Source of the DNA: Chersky-840 sp963810195
GTDB taxonomy: Bacteria > Actinomycetota > Acidimicrobiia > Acidimicrobiales > UBA8190
Assembly (NCBI GenBank): GCA_963810195.1
Contig: CAWEMO010000001.1
Coordinates: 1,240,001-1,304,000, forward strand
Direction: 5' to 3'
Length of the DNA stretch: 64,000 nucleotides
Of the stretch, positions 1 through 8,681 are shown one piece after another. The notes under the pieces were generated by a model. It was not told where the DNA came from. It ran no database searches and was given only the letters and a program-made list of their open reading frames with translations. Each line of letters opens with the position of its first letter. The stretch's first letter is position 1. A program made the position numbers and the translations under genes.

Positions 1-42
1 TCCTCCCTGGTGTGGGACTACGCCAAGGGCTCCGAGGCCTGA
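1..42 (+). CDS. C-terminal end of an unidentified protein (partial)
   Basis: The window opens inside a possible reading frame that ends SSLVWDYAKGSEA followed by TGA at 40-42. Thirteen residues are too few to identify a family. It is listed because the frame is open from base 1 and stops just before the convergent DUF1918 gene, as expected for the tail of a neighbouring gene. Function unknown. Confidence 0.35.
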   Translation, partial: SSLVWDYAKGSEA

Positions 43-76
43 CCGGCCGGATCCGCGCCGGCGCGGGGCCGGGTGA

Positions 77-421
77 TCACCTGCCTCGCTTGTGCGCCCC
101 CGACCGTTTGGACGTGGTCTTGGAGGCCCCGGCTCCCTTTGCCTTCGCGGATTGCTTCTCAGGCGGCGTCGCCGTCTGCTTGGCGGACTGTTTGGCCGAT
201 TTCTTCGCGGGTCCCTTCGCTGCCTTCTTGGCGAGCGGCTCGCCGGCCTTCACCCTCCCCACCACCATCAAGGAACCCAACGCGGGCGTAATCGTGGACT
301 CCTCCCCAGTGGACCACTTCACTCGCAACAGGCCGCCGCTGACGCCGGTCACGACCCCTTCTCGGGGTAGCTGGCCCACCCGCTTGGAAGGCACTTCCAC
401 CCGGTCTCCCACTACGGCCAT
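77..421 (-). CDS. DUF1918 domain protein with Lys/Ala-rich tail
   Basis: A 114-residue protein. Residues 1-55 resemble the short actinobacterial DUF1918 fold: the start MAVVGDRVEVPSKRVGQ and the later stretch LRVKWSTGEES match the family pattern of GDR...VGQ...VRW.DG. The rest (about 58-114) is a low-complexity tail of Lys, Ala, Ser and Pro (KKAAKGPAKKSAKQSAKQ), like the tails of histone-like proteins. Nucleic-acid binding through the tail is an inference. It lies next to the tRNA-Cys gene on the same strand. A second, tail-less DUF1918 gene is at 26248-26442. The biochemical role of DUF1918 is not known to me. Confidence 0.75.
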   Translation of the reverse strand: MAVVGDRVEVPSKRVGQLPREGVVTGVSGGLLRVKWSTGEESTITPALGSLMVVGRVKAGEPLAKKAAKGPAKKSAKQSAKQTATPPEKQSAKAKGAGASKTTSKRSGAHKRGR

Positions 422-469
422 TCCATCTCCTTGTCTTCATGGTGCCGATCGACACGACCCGGTCACCAG

Positions 470-541
470 AGGCGGCGGGCGGAATCGAACCGCCGTACGG
501 GGCTTTGCAGGCCCCTGCCTAAACCACTCGGCCACGCCGCC
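470..541 (-). tRNA. tRNA-Cys (anticodon GCA)
   Basis: On the minus strand a full cloverleaf can be folded. The acceptor stem GGCGGCG pairs with CGCCGCC. The D arm contains GCCGAGTGGTTTAGGC. The anticodon stem-loop is GGGGC-CTGCAAA-GCCCC, giving anticodon GCA. The T loop is GTTCGATTC. The discriminator base is U, the known identity base for tRNA-Cys. CCA is not encoded. Length is 72 nt. Confidence 0.95.
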
Positions 542-685
542 GCACCGTGCGGCGAGCCTATCCGCTCGCATCGGTCGTCCCGAAAGGAGCCTTTCGACGA
601 GTGCGGCGAGCCCATCCGCCGTCGCCACACCTCCGTGGTGGGCAGATGCGTGGGGCAGGGCCGTCGAAGTGGTTGAATCGGGTCC

Positions 686-1714
686 ATGCGGATCGCGCTC
701 ATCGCCCCCCCGTGGACGCCGATCCCACCCCCTTTGTACGGGGGGATCGAGCTCGTGGTCGACCAGATGGCCCGGGGGCTGCTGGCGGCGGGCCAGGACA
801 TCACGTTGTTCACCACCGGGGACTCGACGTGCCCGGTGCCCAAGCGCTGGGCGCTCGAGCACGCCGAGGGCATGCGGATCGGCATGGCCGTGCCCGAACT
901 CCGGCACGTGGTCCACGCCTACGAAGCGGTGTCCGACTTCGACGTGGTCCACGACCACACGGTAATGGGTCCATTCTACGCCGAACGCTATCCCGACCTT
1001 CCCGTCGTCACGACCATCCACGGCCCCTTCAACGACGAGCTCACCGACCTCTACCGGGTGCTGGCGCCGCGTGTGCCCATCGTCTGTATCTCCCACGCCC
1101 AACACCGGGCGGCCCCCGACGTCCCGATCGCGCGGGTGATCCACCACGGCCTGGACGCGTCCGCCTTTCCGTTCGGGAACGGGACAGGTGACGACGACGG
1201 CGAGTTCTGCCTCTTCCTGGGGCGGATGGCGCCGGACAAGGGTGCGCACCGCGCCATCGAGGTGGCACGCAAGGCGGGGATGCGGGTCCTGCTGGCGGCG
1301 AAGATGCGCGAGCAATGGGAGCGCTCGTACTTCGACGAGCAGGTCGCCCCGTTGCTGGGGCCTGACGCCGTCTATCTGGGCGAGGTCCCCCACGAACACA
1401 AGCTGCGGCTGCTGTCGCAGGCCCGCGCCCTGCTCTTCCCCATCCGGTGGAACGAGCCGTTCGGGATGGTGATGCTCGAGTCCATGGCGTGCGGTACCCC
1501 TGTGCTGGCGTTCCCCGAAGGGGCAGTCCCGGAGGTCGTAGAGGACGGCAAGACCGGCTTCCTGTGCGAGGACGAGACGGCCATGGCCGAGGCCTTGGGA
1601 AGGATCGACCAGCTCTCGCGGGCCGACTGCCGGGCCGCGGTGGAAGGGTACTTCTCGACACAGCGGATGGTCGCCGACCACGTCGAGCTGTACCGGGAGC
1701 TGGTCCGCCGCTGA
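686..1714 (+). CDS. GT4-family glycosyltransferase
   Basis: A 342-residue GT-B glycosyltransferase of family GT4, which transfers a sugar from an activated donor; donor and acceptor cannot be told from sequence. The N-terminal Rossmann-like domain starts MRIALIAPPWTP with the glycine-rich acceptor-side loop PPLYGGIE (about 14-21). The C-terminal domain has the GT4 signature NEPFGMVMLESMACGTPV (about 255-273), including the E-x7-E pair, then FPEGAVPEVVEDGKTGFL. Length is slightly short for the family (usually 360-400). The ATG is preceded by no clear Shine-Dalgarno. It stands alone, divergent from the tRNA, so context gives no pathway. Confidence 0.88.
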   Translation: MRIALIAPPWTPIPPPLYGGIELVVDQMARGLLAAGQDITLFTTGDSTCPVPKRWALEHAEGMRIGMAVPELRHVVHAYEAVSDFDVVHDHTVMGPFYAERYPDLPVVTTIHGPFNDELTDLYRVLAPRVPIVCISHAQHRAAPDVPIARVIHHGLDASAFPFGNGTGDDDGEFCLFLGRMAPDKGAHRAIEVARKAGMRVLLAAKMREQWERSYFDEQVAPLLGPDAVYLGEVPHEHKLRLLSQARALLFPIRWNEPFGMVMLESMACGTPVLAFPEGAVPEVVEDGKTGFLCEDETAMAEALGRIDQLSRADCRAAVEGYFSTQRMVADHVELYRELVRR

Positions 1715-1752
1715 GCGGCGGCGGTTGAACCAACCTCAGCCCCGGGCGCGCC

Positions 1753-1962
1753 TCAGCTCCCTCGACGGCTGAAGGCGTGGATGACCCGCGCGATCACGAC
1801 CACCACCACGACCACGATGACGATCTTGAAGGCGAAGAGGACCGCCCCCAAGACGGCGTGAGCGATCCAGAGCACGACGAAGATCCCCCCGATCACCGCT
1901 GCCACCACAAGGGCGGTGTCGAGCACGCTCAGCCCGGAACCCTTTGTCTCGTTGTCGCTCAT
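1753..1962 (-). CDS. small hydrophobic membrane protein
   Basis: A 69-residue protein with a polar N-terminus (MSDNETKGSG), then two hydrophobic stretches: about residues 15-33 (ALVVAAVIGGIFVVLWIA) and 38-60, which includes VVVVVVVIA. It ends in the basic AFSRRGS. Two transmembrane helices with a short basic tail are predicted. It is convergent with the glycosyltransferase gene and divergent from glnD. Small DUF-type membrane proteins like this are common in actinobacteria, but I do not recognise the family. Confidence 0.6.
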   Translation of the reverse strand: MSDNETKGSGLSVLDTALVVAAVIGGIFVVLWIAHAVLGAVLFAFKIVIVVVVVVVIARVIHAFSRRGS

Positions 1963-2153
1963 GTGACCCTCCGTCGGCTCCGGCTACCCGGCGCGCCACG
2001 CACCACGCTACGCCCTACCCGCTCGAAAGCGACGCCGCCGGCCCCGCCGGCTCCCCGGTTAGGCCCCGGGGGGCCGTCGATTCCCCGGCGCGCCGGCAGC
2101 CGGGCGCGCGGGCGGGTCCGATGGGACCGGGCACAGCGGTGCTACCGTCGCCC

Positions 2154-4556
2154 GTGTCTCTCCGCTCGTTGCGCCAGGAGTTGCTGGCGCGATCAGACCT
2201 CCAGGGCGACGAATTCTGCCGCGCTTTCTCCGCCGGCGCCGACCTGTGGCTGAAGGGCCTGCTCGAGCGGGCGACCGACGGCAAGCCCCGCGGCGTCGCA
2301 CTGGTGGCCGTCGGTGGATACGGACGCGGCGAGCTCTGCCCCTACAGCGACCTGGACGTCGTGCTCGTCCACAACGGGCGACGCGACATCCGTCGAGTCG
2401 CCGACGCCGTCTGGTACCCGGTCTGGGACGAAGGCATCCGCCTCGACCACTCCGTGCGCCGACCGTCGGAGGTCCTGGCGGTGGCGAGGGAGGACCTGCG
2501 GGCCCAACTCGGACTCCTCGACGGCCGCGTCGTGGCCGGTGACACGGCCGTGGCCGAGCCCATGCTGGCGTCGGCACGCACCCAGTGGCGGGATCGGGCC
2601 GCCCAATGGCTCCCCGTACTCGCCGCCCAGGTCGACGAACGCCACCGCGCGCACGGTGACGTGGCGTTCCTGCTCGAGCCGGACCTCAAAGAAGCGCACG
2701 GGGGCTTGCGCGACGTGGCCGCCGTGCACGCTGCGTCCCTGGCCGTCGACAGCGTGGCGGAGCAGGTCGACCTGGAATCTTTGTCCGGGCCGCGCTCCAC
2801 GCTGACCGCGGCGCGTGTGGAGCTGCACCGGTCGACCGGCCGCGCCACGGACCGCTTGCTCCTGCAGGAACAGGACCAGGTGGCTTCGGCACTCCGGTAC
2901 CGGGACGCCGATGCGCTCATGGCGTCGATCGCGGAAGCGGGCCGAACCGTCGCCTGGGTCACCGACGACGTCTGGCGCCGCCGCTCGACGTGGGCGAACC
3001 CACGTCCACGTCGGCGCATGTGGCCCACCCGTGGCGCCGCCACCGCCCATACCGACGCCACCGCCGTCCTCGTCCCCGTCGAGGCGGGAATCGCCGTCGA
3101 GCAGGTCGAGGGACGCGACGGATCGGGGGGCATCGTCCTCGACCCGGGGACCGATCCCGGAGACGACCCGACGGTCGCGCTACGGGTGGCCGCCGTGGCC
3201 GCCGAACGCGAGCTCCCCATCGGACGGGGCTCGCTCGAGGCCTTGGCGGCAGCGTCGGTCCGCCCGCCGGACCCGTGGCCGAGTGCGCTCCGGGACACGC
3301 TGGTCCGTGTGCTCGCCACGGGCCCGGCCGCCATCCCGGCCCTCGAGGCGCTGGACCAGCGCGGCTTGCTGGTCGGACTGATCCCGGAGTGGGCAGCCGT
3401 GCGCAACCGACCCCAACGCAACGCGTACCACCGCTTCACCGTCGACCGGCACCTCCTCGAGGCGGCCGCCCAGGCGGCGGCCCTCACCGACGGTGTGGAC
3501 CGCCGCGACCTCCTGCTCGTGGGGGCGCTGCTGCACGACATCGGAAAGGGCTTCCCCGGGGACCACACCGACGCGGGGGTGCGGATCGTCGGCGAGATGG
3601 GACGCAGGATGGGCTTCGCACCCGAGGACGTGGCGGTCCTGACGGGGCTGGTGCGCAACCATCTCCTCCTTTCCGAAGTCGCCACCCGGCGGGACCTCGA
3701 CGACCCCGCCACCGTCGAGGTCGTGGCCGCGGCCGTGCAGGACCGGACGCAGCTGGAGCTGCTCGCCGCGCTCACCGAAGCCGACAGCAAAGCGACCGGG
3801 CCCGCCGCATGGGGCCAGTGGAAGGCAGGGCTCGTCGCCGACCTCGTGCGCCGCGTGAAGGCCTACCTCGAGGGTGGTGAGCTGCGCCGGGCGACACCGC
3901 TGCTCTCAGACCGCCACCGCGCCTTGATGCGCCAGGTCGAGCGCCTCGGTCGCTCGGTCGTCGCCGCCGATGTACCCAACGTCACGGTGGTGGCACGGGA
4001 CCGGCCCGGACTGCTGTCGTCGGTCGCCGGCGTGTTCGCCCTACGGGGTCTCGACGTCCGCTCGGCCGACGTCGCCGGCGAAGGAGGCTTCGCAGTGGAG
4101 ACGTTCGTGGTCGAGCCGTCGCGCGGCCGGTGGCCGGACTTCGAACGCGTGGCCGACGAGCTCGACGCGGTCCTGCGCGGCACGTTCCCACTCGAGGAAC
4201 GGCTGGCCGAGCAGGTCCGCGCCTATGCGGACGGACGGCGATCGGTGTCGTCGCGCCCCGTAGAAGTCACTGTCACCATCGACAACGCCGCCTCCTCCGG
4301 CTCGTCGGTGGTGGAGATCAGGGCCGAGGACGACGTCGGGCTGCTGCACAGGATCACGGCCACCCTCTTCGCCCTCGACCTCGACGTCGTGGCCGCCAGG
4401 GTGTCGACCACCGGCCACGAGGTCGTCGACGCCTTCTACGTCCGCGACACCGAGACGGGCGGCAAGGTGACGGGCCGCGAGCGGATCGAGGCGATCAGAG
4501 ACGGTGTGGTGCATGCGATCAACGCTTCGACAACGCGTCCGGCGTCGCCCACGTGA
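2154..4556 (+). CDS. glnD: [protein-PII] uridylyltransferase / uridylyl-removing enzyme
   Basis: About 800 residues. GlnD senses glutamine and uridylylates or deuridylylates PII proteins (in actinobacteria often adenylylation of GlnK), controlling nitrogen assimilation. Domains in order: nucleotidyltransferase with GGYGRGELCPYSDLDVV (about 54-71, the Gly turn and D-x-D metal site); a helical linker; an HD domain with LLHDIGKGFPGDHTDAG (about 458-475); and two ACT domains, starting near NVTVVARDRPGLLSSVAG (about 607) and VVEIRAEDDVGLLHRITA (about 717), which bind glutamine in the family. GTG at 2154 was chosen because it gives the usual length and a TACCGT box lies 5 nt upstream; ATG at 2121 is the alternative. 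A longer frame to 1944 would overlap the divergent gene. No glnB or amtB is adjacent. Confidence 0.93.
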   Translation: MSLRSLRQELLARSDLQGDEFCRAFSAGADLWLKGLLERATDGKPRGVALVAVGGYGRGELCPYSDLDVVLVHNGRRDIRRVADAVWYPVWDEGIRLDHSVRRPSEVLAVAREDLRAQLGLLDGRVVAGDTAVAEPMLASARTQWRDRAAQWLPVLAAQVDERHRAHGDVAFLLEPDLKEAHGGLRDVAAVHAASLAVDSVAEQVDLESLSGPRSTLTAARVELHRSTGRATDRLLLQEQDQVASALRYRDADALMASIAEAGRTVAWVTDDVWRRRSTWANPRPRRRMWPTRGAATAHTDATAVLVPVEAGIAVEQVEGRDGSGGIVLDPGTDPGDDPTVALRVAAVAAERELPIGRGSLEALAAASVRPPDPWPSALRDTLVRVLATGPAAIPALEALDQRGLLVGLIPEWAAVRNRPQRNAYHRFTVDRHLLEAAAQAAALTDGVDRRDLLLVGALLHDIGKGFPGDHTDAGVRIVGEMGRRMGFAPEDVAVLTGLVRNHLLLSEVATRRDLDDPATVEVVAAAVQDRTQLELLAALTEADSKATGPAAWGQWKAGLVADLVRRVKAYLEGGELRRATPLLSDRHRALMRQVERLGRSVVAADVPNVTVVARDRPGLLSSVAGVFALRGLDVRSADVAGEGGFAVETFVVEPSRGRWPDFERVADELDAVLRGTFPLEERLAEQVRAYADGRRSVSSRPVEVTVTIDNAASSGSSVVEIRAEDDVGLLHRITATLFALDLDVVAARVSTTGHEVVDAFYVRDTETGGKVTGRERIEAIRDGVVHAINASTTRPASPT

Positions 4557-4645
4557 GAGAAAAGTCGGGTCGGTGACGAAGAAATGCCCGCCACCGACCA
4601 TGGGGATCCCTTGGCTACGGGTACAATTGCATCGGAGCGCATGCC

Positions 4646-5788
4646 ATGCCGGAAGCCGCACACCGACGCCGGAGGAGCAACGCCCGGCATCATTGGATGA
4701 TCGCCGTGGTCGTCGTCGCGCTCTGCGCGCTCGCAGCCGCCTCGACCGCTTTGGTCGCGACCCGCGTCCGACCCCCATCCGCGTCAGCCACACCGACCGC
4801 GGCGCCTGGCCGCCTCTCCGTGGTCACCAGCATGCCGGCTCCCAACGCCACGAATGTGCCCTCCGACGCCAGCGTGGGCGTCACCTTCACGGTGCCGCTG
4901 GCTCCCGACACCCCCATGCCGACGCTCGAACCGGCCGTCCCCGGCTCTTGGGTGCAGACTTCTGCCGACACGCTCGCCTTCGACGCCACCGCGCCGCTCC
5001 CGCCGGGGGCGACCGTGTCGGTGGCGGTCCCGGCCGGCCCCGACGGCGTCGAGGGAAGCCAGGGACAACGCCTCGCCGACCCGCTCACCACCAAATTCAC
5101 GGTGGCACCGCTGTCCACCTTGCGCGTCCAGCAGCTGCTCGCCACGCTCGGCTACCTCCCGCTGTCGTTCACCCCTGCCGGCCCGGCGAGCGCTGACCCG
5201 GTCGAGGCAGCCACCCCCCAGGTGGGCTCGTTCGCGTGGCGGTGGGCCATGCCGAGCTACTTCAGCGCGTTGTGGTCGCCCGGTGAGCCCAACACGATCA
5301 CCGCGGGCGCGGTCATGGCGTTCGAGAGCCAGGAGCACATGACCACCGACGGCATCGCGGGCCCCAAGGTGTTCGAGGCCCTCCTCCAGGCCGTCGCCAC
5401 CAACCAGACGGACGCGTACGGGCACTACGACTGGGTGGACGTGTCCACTGCACTTCCCGAGCACGTCAACGTATGGCGTGACGGCCAACTCGTCTACACG
5501 ACCCGCGCCAACACCGGTATCGAGGCTGCACCCACCGAGCTGGGCACGTACCCGGTGTACGCGCGCTACGTGTCCACCACGATGCGGGGGACGAACCCCG
5601 ACGGCACCCCCTACGCGGACCCCGGGGTGCCATGGGTCAGCTACTTCCACGGCGGAGACGCGCTCCACGGCTTCATCCGGCCGGGATACGGCTACCCCCA
5701 GAGCCTCGGGTGCGTGGAGATGCCCCCCACCAACGCCGCCGTCGTGTACCCGTACACGCCCATCGGCACCCTCGTCACCGTCGAGTAG
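4646..5788 (+). CDS. membrane-anchored L,D-transpeptidase (YkuD) with Ig-like domain
   Basis: A 380-residue cell-envelope enzyme predicted to form 3-3 peptidoglycan crosslinks. A basic start (PEAAHRRRRSNARHHW) leads into one transmembrane helix (about 18-40), so the rest is outside the membrane. Residues about 55-150 look like the Ig-like domain of actinobacterial Ldt proteins. The segment near 155-170 (LRVQQLLATLGYLPLSF) resembles a peptidoglycan-binding repeat. The C-terminal YkuD domain holds HGGDALHGF (about 334-342) and the catalytic cysteine in SLGCVEM (about 352-358). A TACAAT -10-like box lies 18-23 nt before the ATG. Another Ldt is at 57383-58231. Confidence 0.88.
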   Translation: MPEAAHRRRRSNARHHWMIAVVVVALCALAAASTALVATRVRPPSASATPTAAPGRLSVVTSMPAPNATNVPSDASVGVTFTVPLAPDTPMPTLEPAVPGSWVQTSADTLAFDATAPLPPGATVSVAVPAGPDGVEGSQGQRLADPLTTKFTVAPLSTLRVQQLLATLGYLPLSFTPAGPASADPVEAATPQVGSFAWRWAMPSYFSALWSPGEPNTITAGAVMAFESQEHMTTDGIAGPKVFEALLQAVATNQTDAYGHYDWVDVSTALPEHVNVWRDGQLVYTTRANTGIEAAPTELGTYPVYARYVSTTMRGTNPDGTPYADPGVPWVSYFHGGDALHGFIRPGYGYPQSLGCVEMPPTNAAVVYPYTPIGTLVTVE

Positions 5789-5831
5789 CCCGCTCCCCGC
5801 CACGGGTCGGCGCTCCCGCCCCGCCACCGCA

Positions 5832-6644
5832 CTACGGCGCGGGTGCCGAAGGGAACCTCGGGTCCCGACGCTCGCGCACCGCGGCCAGTCCCTCTCGGGC
5901 ATCGGGCCCCAAGAACCCGAGCATCTCGAGCGCGACCGACTCGCCGAAGGCGGGCAGGGCCTGGGACAGCCAGTGGTTCATGACCCGCCGCGTCCACTGC
6001 ACCGCCGTGGCACTTCCCGCCGCCAGGCGCCGGGCGACGGCCAGCGCCTCGGGAAGGACGTCGTCGTCGGGGACGCACCTCGTCACCAACCCGATGCGCT
6101 CGGCTTCGGGGCCGTCCACGAAATCCGCGGTGAGCAGGTAGTACTTTGCCTTGGCCATGCCGCAAAGGAGCGGCCACAGCAAGGCAGCGTGGTCGCCGGC
6201 GGCCACCCCGAGCCGCGCGTGCCCGTCGGACACGCGGGCTGATTCCCCCATGATGCTGACGTCGGCCATGAGCGCGACGGCCAACCCGGCGCCCACCGCC
6301 ACCCCGTTGATGGCCGACACCACGGGCTTGTCGGCCCGCAGCATGCACTCCACGATCCCGCGCGCGTCGCGCCACTGCTCGAGAAGGGCCGCATAGTCCT
6401 CGGTGATCTCGGCGATCATGTCCAGGTCGCCTCCGGCGGAAAAAGCACGGCCGGCGCCGGTGACGACCGACACACGGGCGCCGGGATCGGCGTCGATGAC
6501 GGCCCACACCTCCGCCATCTCCCGATGCATGCGGACATTGGCGGCGTTCAGGACCTCGGGTCGGTCCAGGGTCACGAGGACGACCCCGTCGGCTCCGCGG
6601 TCAAAGGTCAGGTGCTCGAAGTCTGCGTAGTCGGCCAGTGGCAT
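5832..6644 (-). CDS. enoyl-CoA hydratase/isomerase family protein
   Basis: A 270-residue crotonase-fold enzyme acting on acyl-CoA thioesters in fatty-acid or related catabolism. The two oxyanion-hole segments are present: AGRAFSAGGDLDMI (about 64-77) and INGVAVGAGLAVALMADV (about 111-128). The helix that normally carries the first catalytic Glu (ARFG.PE in the family) reads ARVSDGHARLGVAAGDHAAL, so that Glu appears replaced. The true reaction may therefore not be hydration; isomerase, hydrolase or other crotonase activities are possible. It is convergent with the transpeptidase and divergent from the ABC exporter, so it is monocistronic. Confidence 0.85.
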   Translation of the reverse strand: MPLADYADFEHLTFDRGADGVVLVTLDRPEVLNAANVRMHREMAEVWAVIDADPGARVSVVTGAGRAFSAGGDLDMIAEITEDYAALLEQWRDARGIVECMLRADKPVVSAINGVAVGAGLAVALMADVSIMGESARVSDGHARLGVAAGDHAALLWPLLCGMAKAKYYLLTADFVDGPEAERIGLVTRCVPDDDVLPEALAVARRLAAGSATAVQWTRRVMNHWLSQALPAFGESVALEMLGFLGPDAREGLAAVRERRDPRFPSAPAP

Positions 6645-6717
6645 CCGCCCACCATAGGACCGGGCACCCCACCCGGCGCCGCCTTGCCGGTCGTCACGGC
6701 GGTCCCGCCGCGGCCGG

Positions 6718-6723
6718 TAGCGT
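6718..6723 (+). promoter_or_regulatory. -10 box of a leaderless promoter before the ABC exporter
   Basis: TAGCGT fits the actinobacterial TANNNT -10 pattern. It ends 8 nt before the GTG at 6732, so transcription would begin at or next to the start codon. No Shine-Dalgarno is visible before that GTG, which agrees with leaderless translation. Confidence 0.4.
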
Positions 6724-6731
6724 GAGCGCCC

Positions 6732-7793
6732 GTGACCGGACCGGCCATCGCCACCGAGGACATCGCGCGGCAGTTCGGCGACTTCTGGGCCGTCGCGGGC
6801 GTGGACCTCGAGATCGCTCCGGGCGAGATCTACGGGTTCCTGGGGCCCAACGGCGCGGGCAAGTCCACGCTGGTCCGCATGCTGTGCACCCTGCTGCGGC
6901 CGTCACGGGGCCGGGGGATCGTGGCCGGCCACGACGTGGCCCGGGAGCCAGAGCTCGTCCGGTTGCAGATCGGCGTCGCCCTCCAAGACGCCGCCCTCGA
7001 CGACCGCCAGACCGGGCGCGAGTTACTCGACCTTCAGGGCAGGCTCTACGGGTTACGGCGCGAGGAGCGGTCGGTGCGGATGGCGCAGGTACTCCGGCTC
7101 GTCGACATCGGCACCGCCATCGACCGCCAGATCAAGACGTACTCGGGCGGGATGAAGCGGCGCCTCGACCTGGCCGCCGCTTTGATCCACGACCCGGACA
7201 TCCTCTTCCTCGACGAACCGACCACCGGCCTCGACCCCGAGAGCCGCGCCGCGGTGTGGGACGAGGTGCGCAGCCTCAACGAGCAGCACGGCACGACTAT
7301 CTTCCTCACGACGCAGTACCTCGAGGAGGCCGACGAACTGGCCGACCGGGTCGGCATCATCTCCCGGGGACGCCTGGTCGCCGAGGGCACGCCCGACGAG
7401 CTCAAGCGGACCGTGGGCACGGACGTGATCGTCGCCCGGGTGGAGAGCCTGAGCGATGCCACGCTCCAGGCGCTACGGGCAGTCCCCGGCGTGGACCAGG
7501 TGCAGTCCTCGCACGACGAGATCACCGTGCACGCAGACAACGGCGCCACCGTGATGAGCCCGGTCGCCATCGCCCTGCACTCGGCGGGCACGTCCGTGGT
7601 GAGCCTGACATTGCGTACACCCACCCTCGACGACGTCTTCCTCCAGCTCACCGGTTCCCATCTGCAAGGTGACGCAGCTTCGGATGGTGCGCAGCGCCCG
7701 GACCACCACGGCCATGACGAAGACGCCCCCAGCGGTTCCGCAGAGGACGACGGTCGGGCGTCCGCGGCCGCCGCCAAGGGAGCACGGGCCTGA
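6732..7793 (+). CDS. ABC exporter ATP-binding protein (DrrA-like)
   Basis: A 353-residue ATPase subunit of a two-gene ABC-2 exporter. Walker A is GPNGAGKST (about 38-46). The signature YSGGMKRRLDLAAALIHDP is followed by Walker B ILFLDEPTTGLDPESR. The H-loop region reads IFLTTQYLEEADELADRVG, in which the usual H-loop His is Gln (LTTQ), as in the DrrA drug-resistance subfamily. The C-terminal 80 residues form the DrrA-type regulatory tail plus a polar Asp/Gly/Ala-rich extension. Its TGA overlaps the ATG of the permease by one base, so the two are co-translated. Substrate unknown; drugs or lipids are typical for the subfamily. Confidence 0.92.
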   Translation: MTGPAIATEDIARQFGDFWAVAGVDLEIAPGEIYGFLGPNGAGKSTLVRMLCTLLRPSRGRGIVAGHDVAREPELVRLQIGVALQDAALDDRQTGRELLDLQGRLYGLRREERSVRMAQVLRLVDIGTAIDRQIKTYSGGMKRRLDLAAALIHDPDILFLDEPTTGLDPESRAAVWDEVRSLNEQHGTTIFLTTQYLEEADELADRVGIISRGRLVAEGTPDELKRTVGTDVIVARVESLSDATLQALRAVPGVDQVQSSHDEITVHADNGATVMSPVAIALHSAGTSVVSLTLRTPTLDDVFLQLTGSHLQGDAASDGAQRPDHHGHDEDAPSGSAEDDGRASAAAAKGARA

Positions 7794-8632
7794 TGGTCGT
7801 GACCGCCGGTGCGCCCACGACGGCGTTGCGGGTCCAAGCGCGCCCGGCGGGCTTCTTCGTCGACGTCGCCTCAGTCGCCCGCCGCGCCATCCGGCAGATC
7901 CCGCGCGAGCCCGAGGCCGTGATCCCCGCCCTGATCGTCCCCATCTTCTTCTACGTCCTCAACATCGGCGCCCTGTCCAAGATCACCCACGACGCCGCGC
8001 ACTTCAGCTTCAAGTCCTTCGAGCTCCCCGTGGCCGTGGTCTTCGCCGTCACGGGCGTGTCACGGGCGTCGGCTCTCGTCACCGACATCCAGAACGGCTA
8101 CTTCGACCGGCTGGTGATCACACCGGTGCGCCGCCTCCCCCTCCTGCTCGGCCTCATGACCGCGGACCTCACCCTGGTGATGGCCCTGGCCGTGCCGGTG
8201 GTCATCATCGGCCTCGCCCTCGGCGTGCGCTTCCACGGCGGCATCCTCGGCATCGTCGTGTTCGTGGTCCTGTCGGGGATCTGGGGCCTCGTGTTCACGG
8301 GGCTCCCCTATGCCATCGCGCTCAAGACGGGGAACCCCGGCGCCGTCAACGCCAGCTTCATCCTCTTCTTCCCCATCACCTTTCTGAGCACGACCTTCGT
8401 GGCCAAGCCGTACCTGCAGGGATGGCTGGGCGCGGTGGCCAACTACAACCCGATGACCTACATCCTCCAGGGGCTCCGGTCGCTCATCATCGGTGGCGGG
8501 GGTGTGCCGGGCCCCGAGCCGGCCTGGAACGCGGCCTACCTGGGCCAGGCCGTCCTCGCCATCGGAGCCTTCGGGGCCATCTCCTTGTCGCTGGCGCTGT
8601 TGGCCCTGCGAGGGCGCGTCCGCCGGCCCTGA
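7793..8632 (+). CDS. ABC-2 type transporter permease
   Basis: A 279-residue integral membrane partner of the ATPase just upstream (TGATG overlap). About six hydrophobic helices are visible, starting near residue 42 (AVIPALIVPIFFYVLNIG), with the ABC-2 pattern of a cytoplasmic N-terminus and a Gly/Pro-rich last loop (YLQGWLGAVANYNPMTYI) that matches DrrB-like permeases. The C-terminus LLALRGRVRRP is basic and presumably cytoplasmic. Together the pair should export a hydrophobic compound. A hairpin suited to termination follows at 8649. Confidence 0.9.
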   Translation: MVVTAGAPTTALRVQARPAGFFVDVASVARRAIRQIPREPEAVIPALIVPIFFYVLNIGALSKITHDAAHFSFKSFELPVAVVFAVTGVSRASALVTDIQNGYFDRLVITPVRRLPLLLGLMTADLTLVMALAVPVVIIGLALGVRFHGGILGIVVFVVLSGIWGLVFTGLPYAIALKTGNPGAVNASFILFFPITFLSTTFVAKPYLQGWLGAVANYNPMTYILQGLRSLIIGGGGVPGPEPAWNAAYLGQAVLAIGAFGAISLSLALLALRGRVRRP

Positions 8633-8648
8633 CCAACCCGCCCCGCGC

Positions 8649-8671
8649 GGTGCGCCTCGGCCCCGCGCACC
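8649..8671. terminator. bidirectional hairpin between convergent genes
   Basis: GGTGCGC (8649-8655) pairs with GCGCACC (8665-8671) around a 9-nt loop. It sits in the 49-nt gap between two convergent stop codons (8632 and 8682), where a shared terminator is expected. There is no T run. Confidence 0.4.
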
Positions 8672-8681
8672 CCAACCGGCG

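Noticed and set aside
2193..3050. Long open frames antisense to glnD
   Set aside because: GC-rich codons in the third position make long antisense frames; their His/Arg/Gly-rich translation has no recognisable domain.
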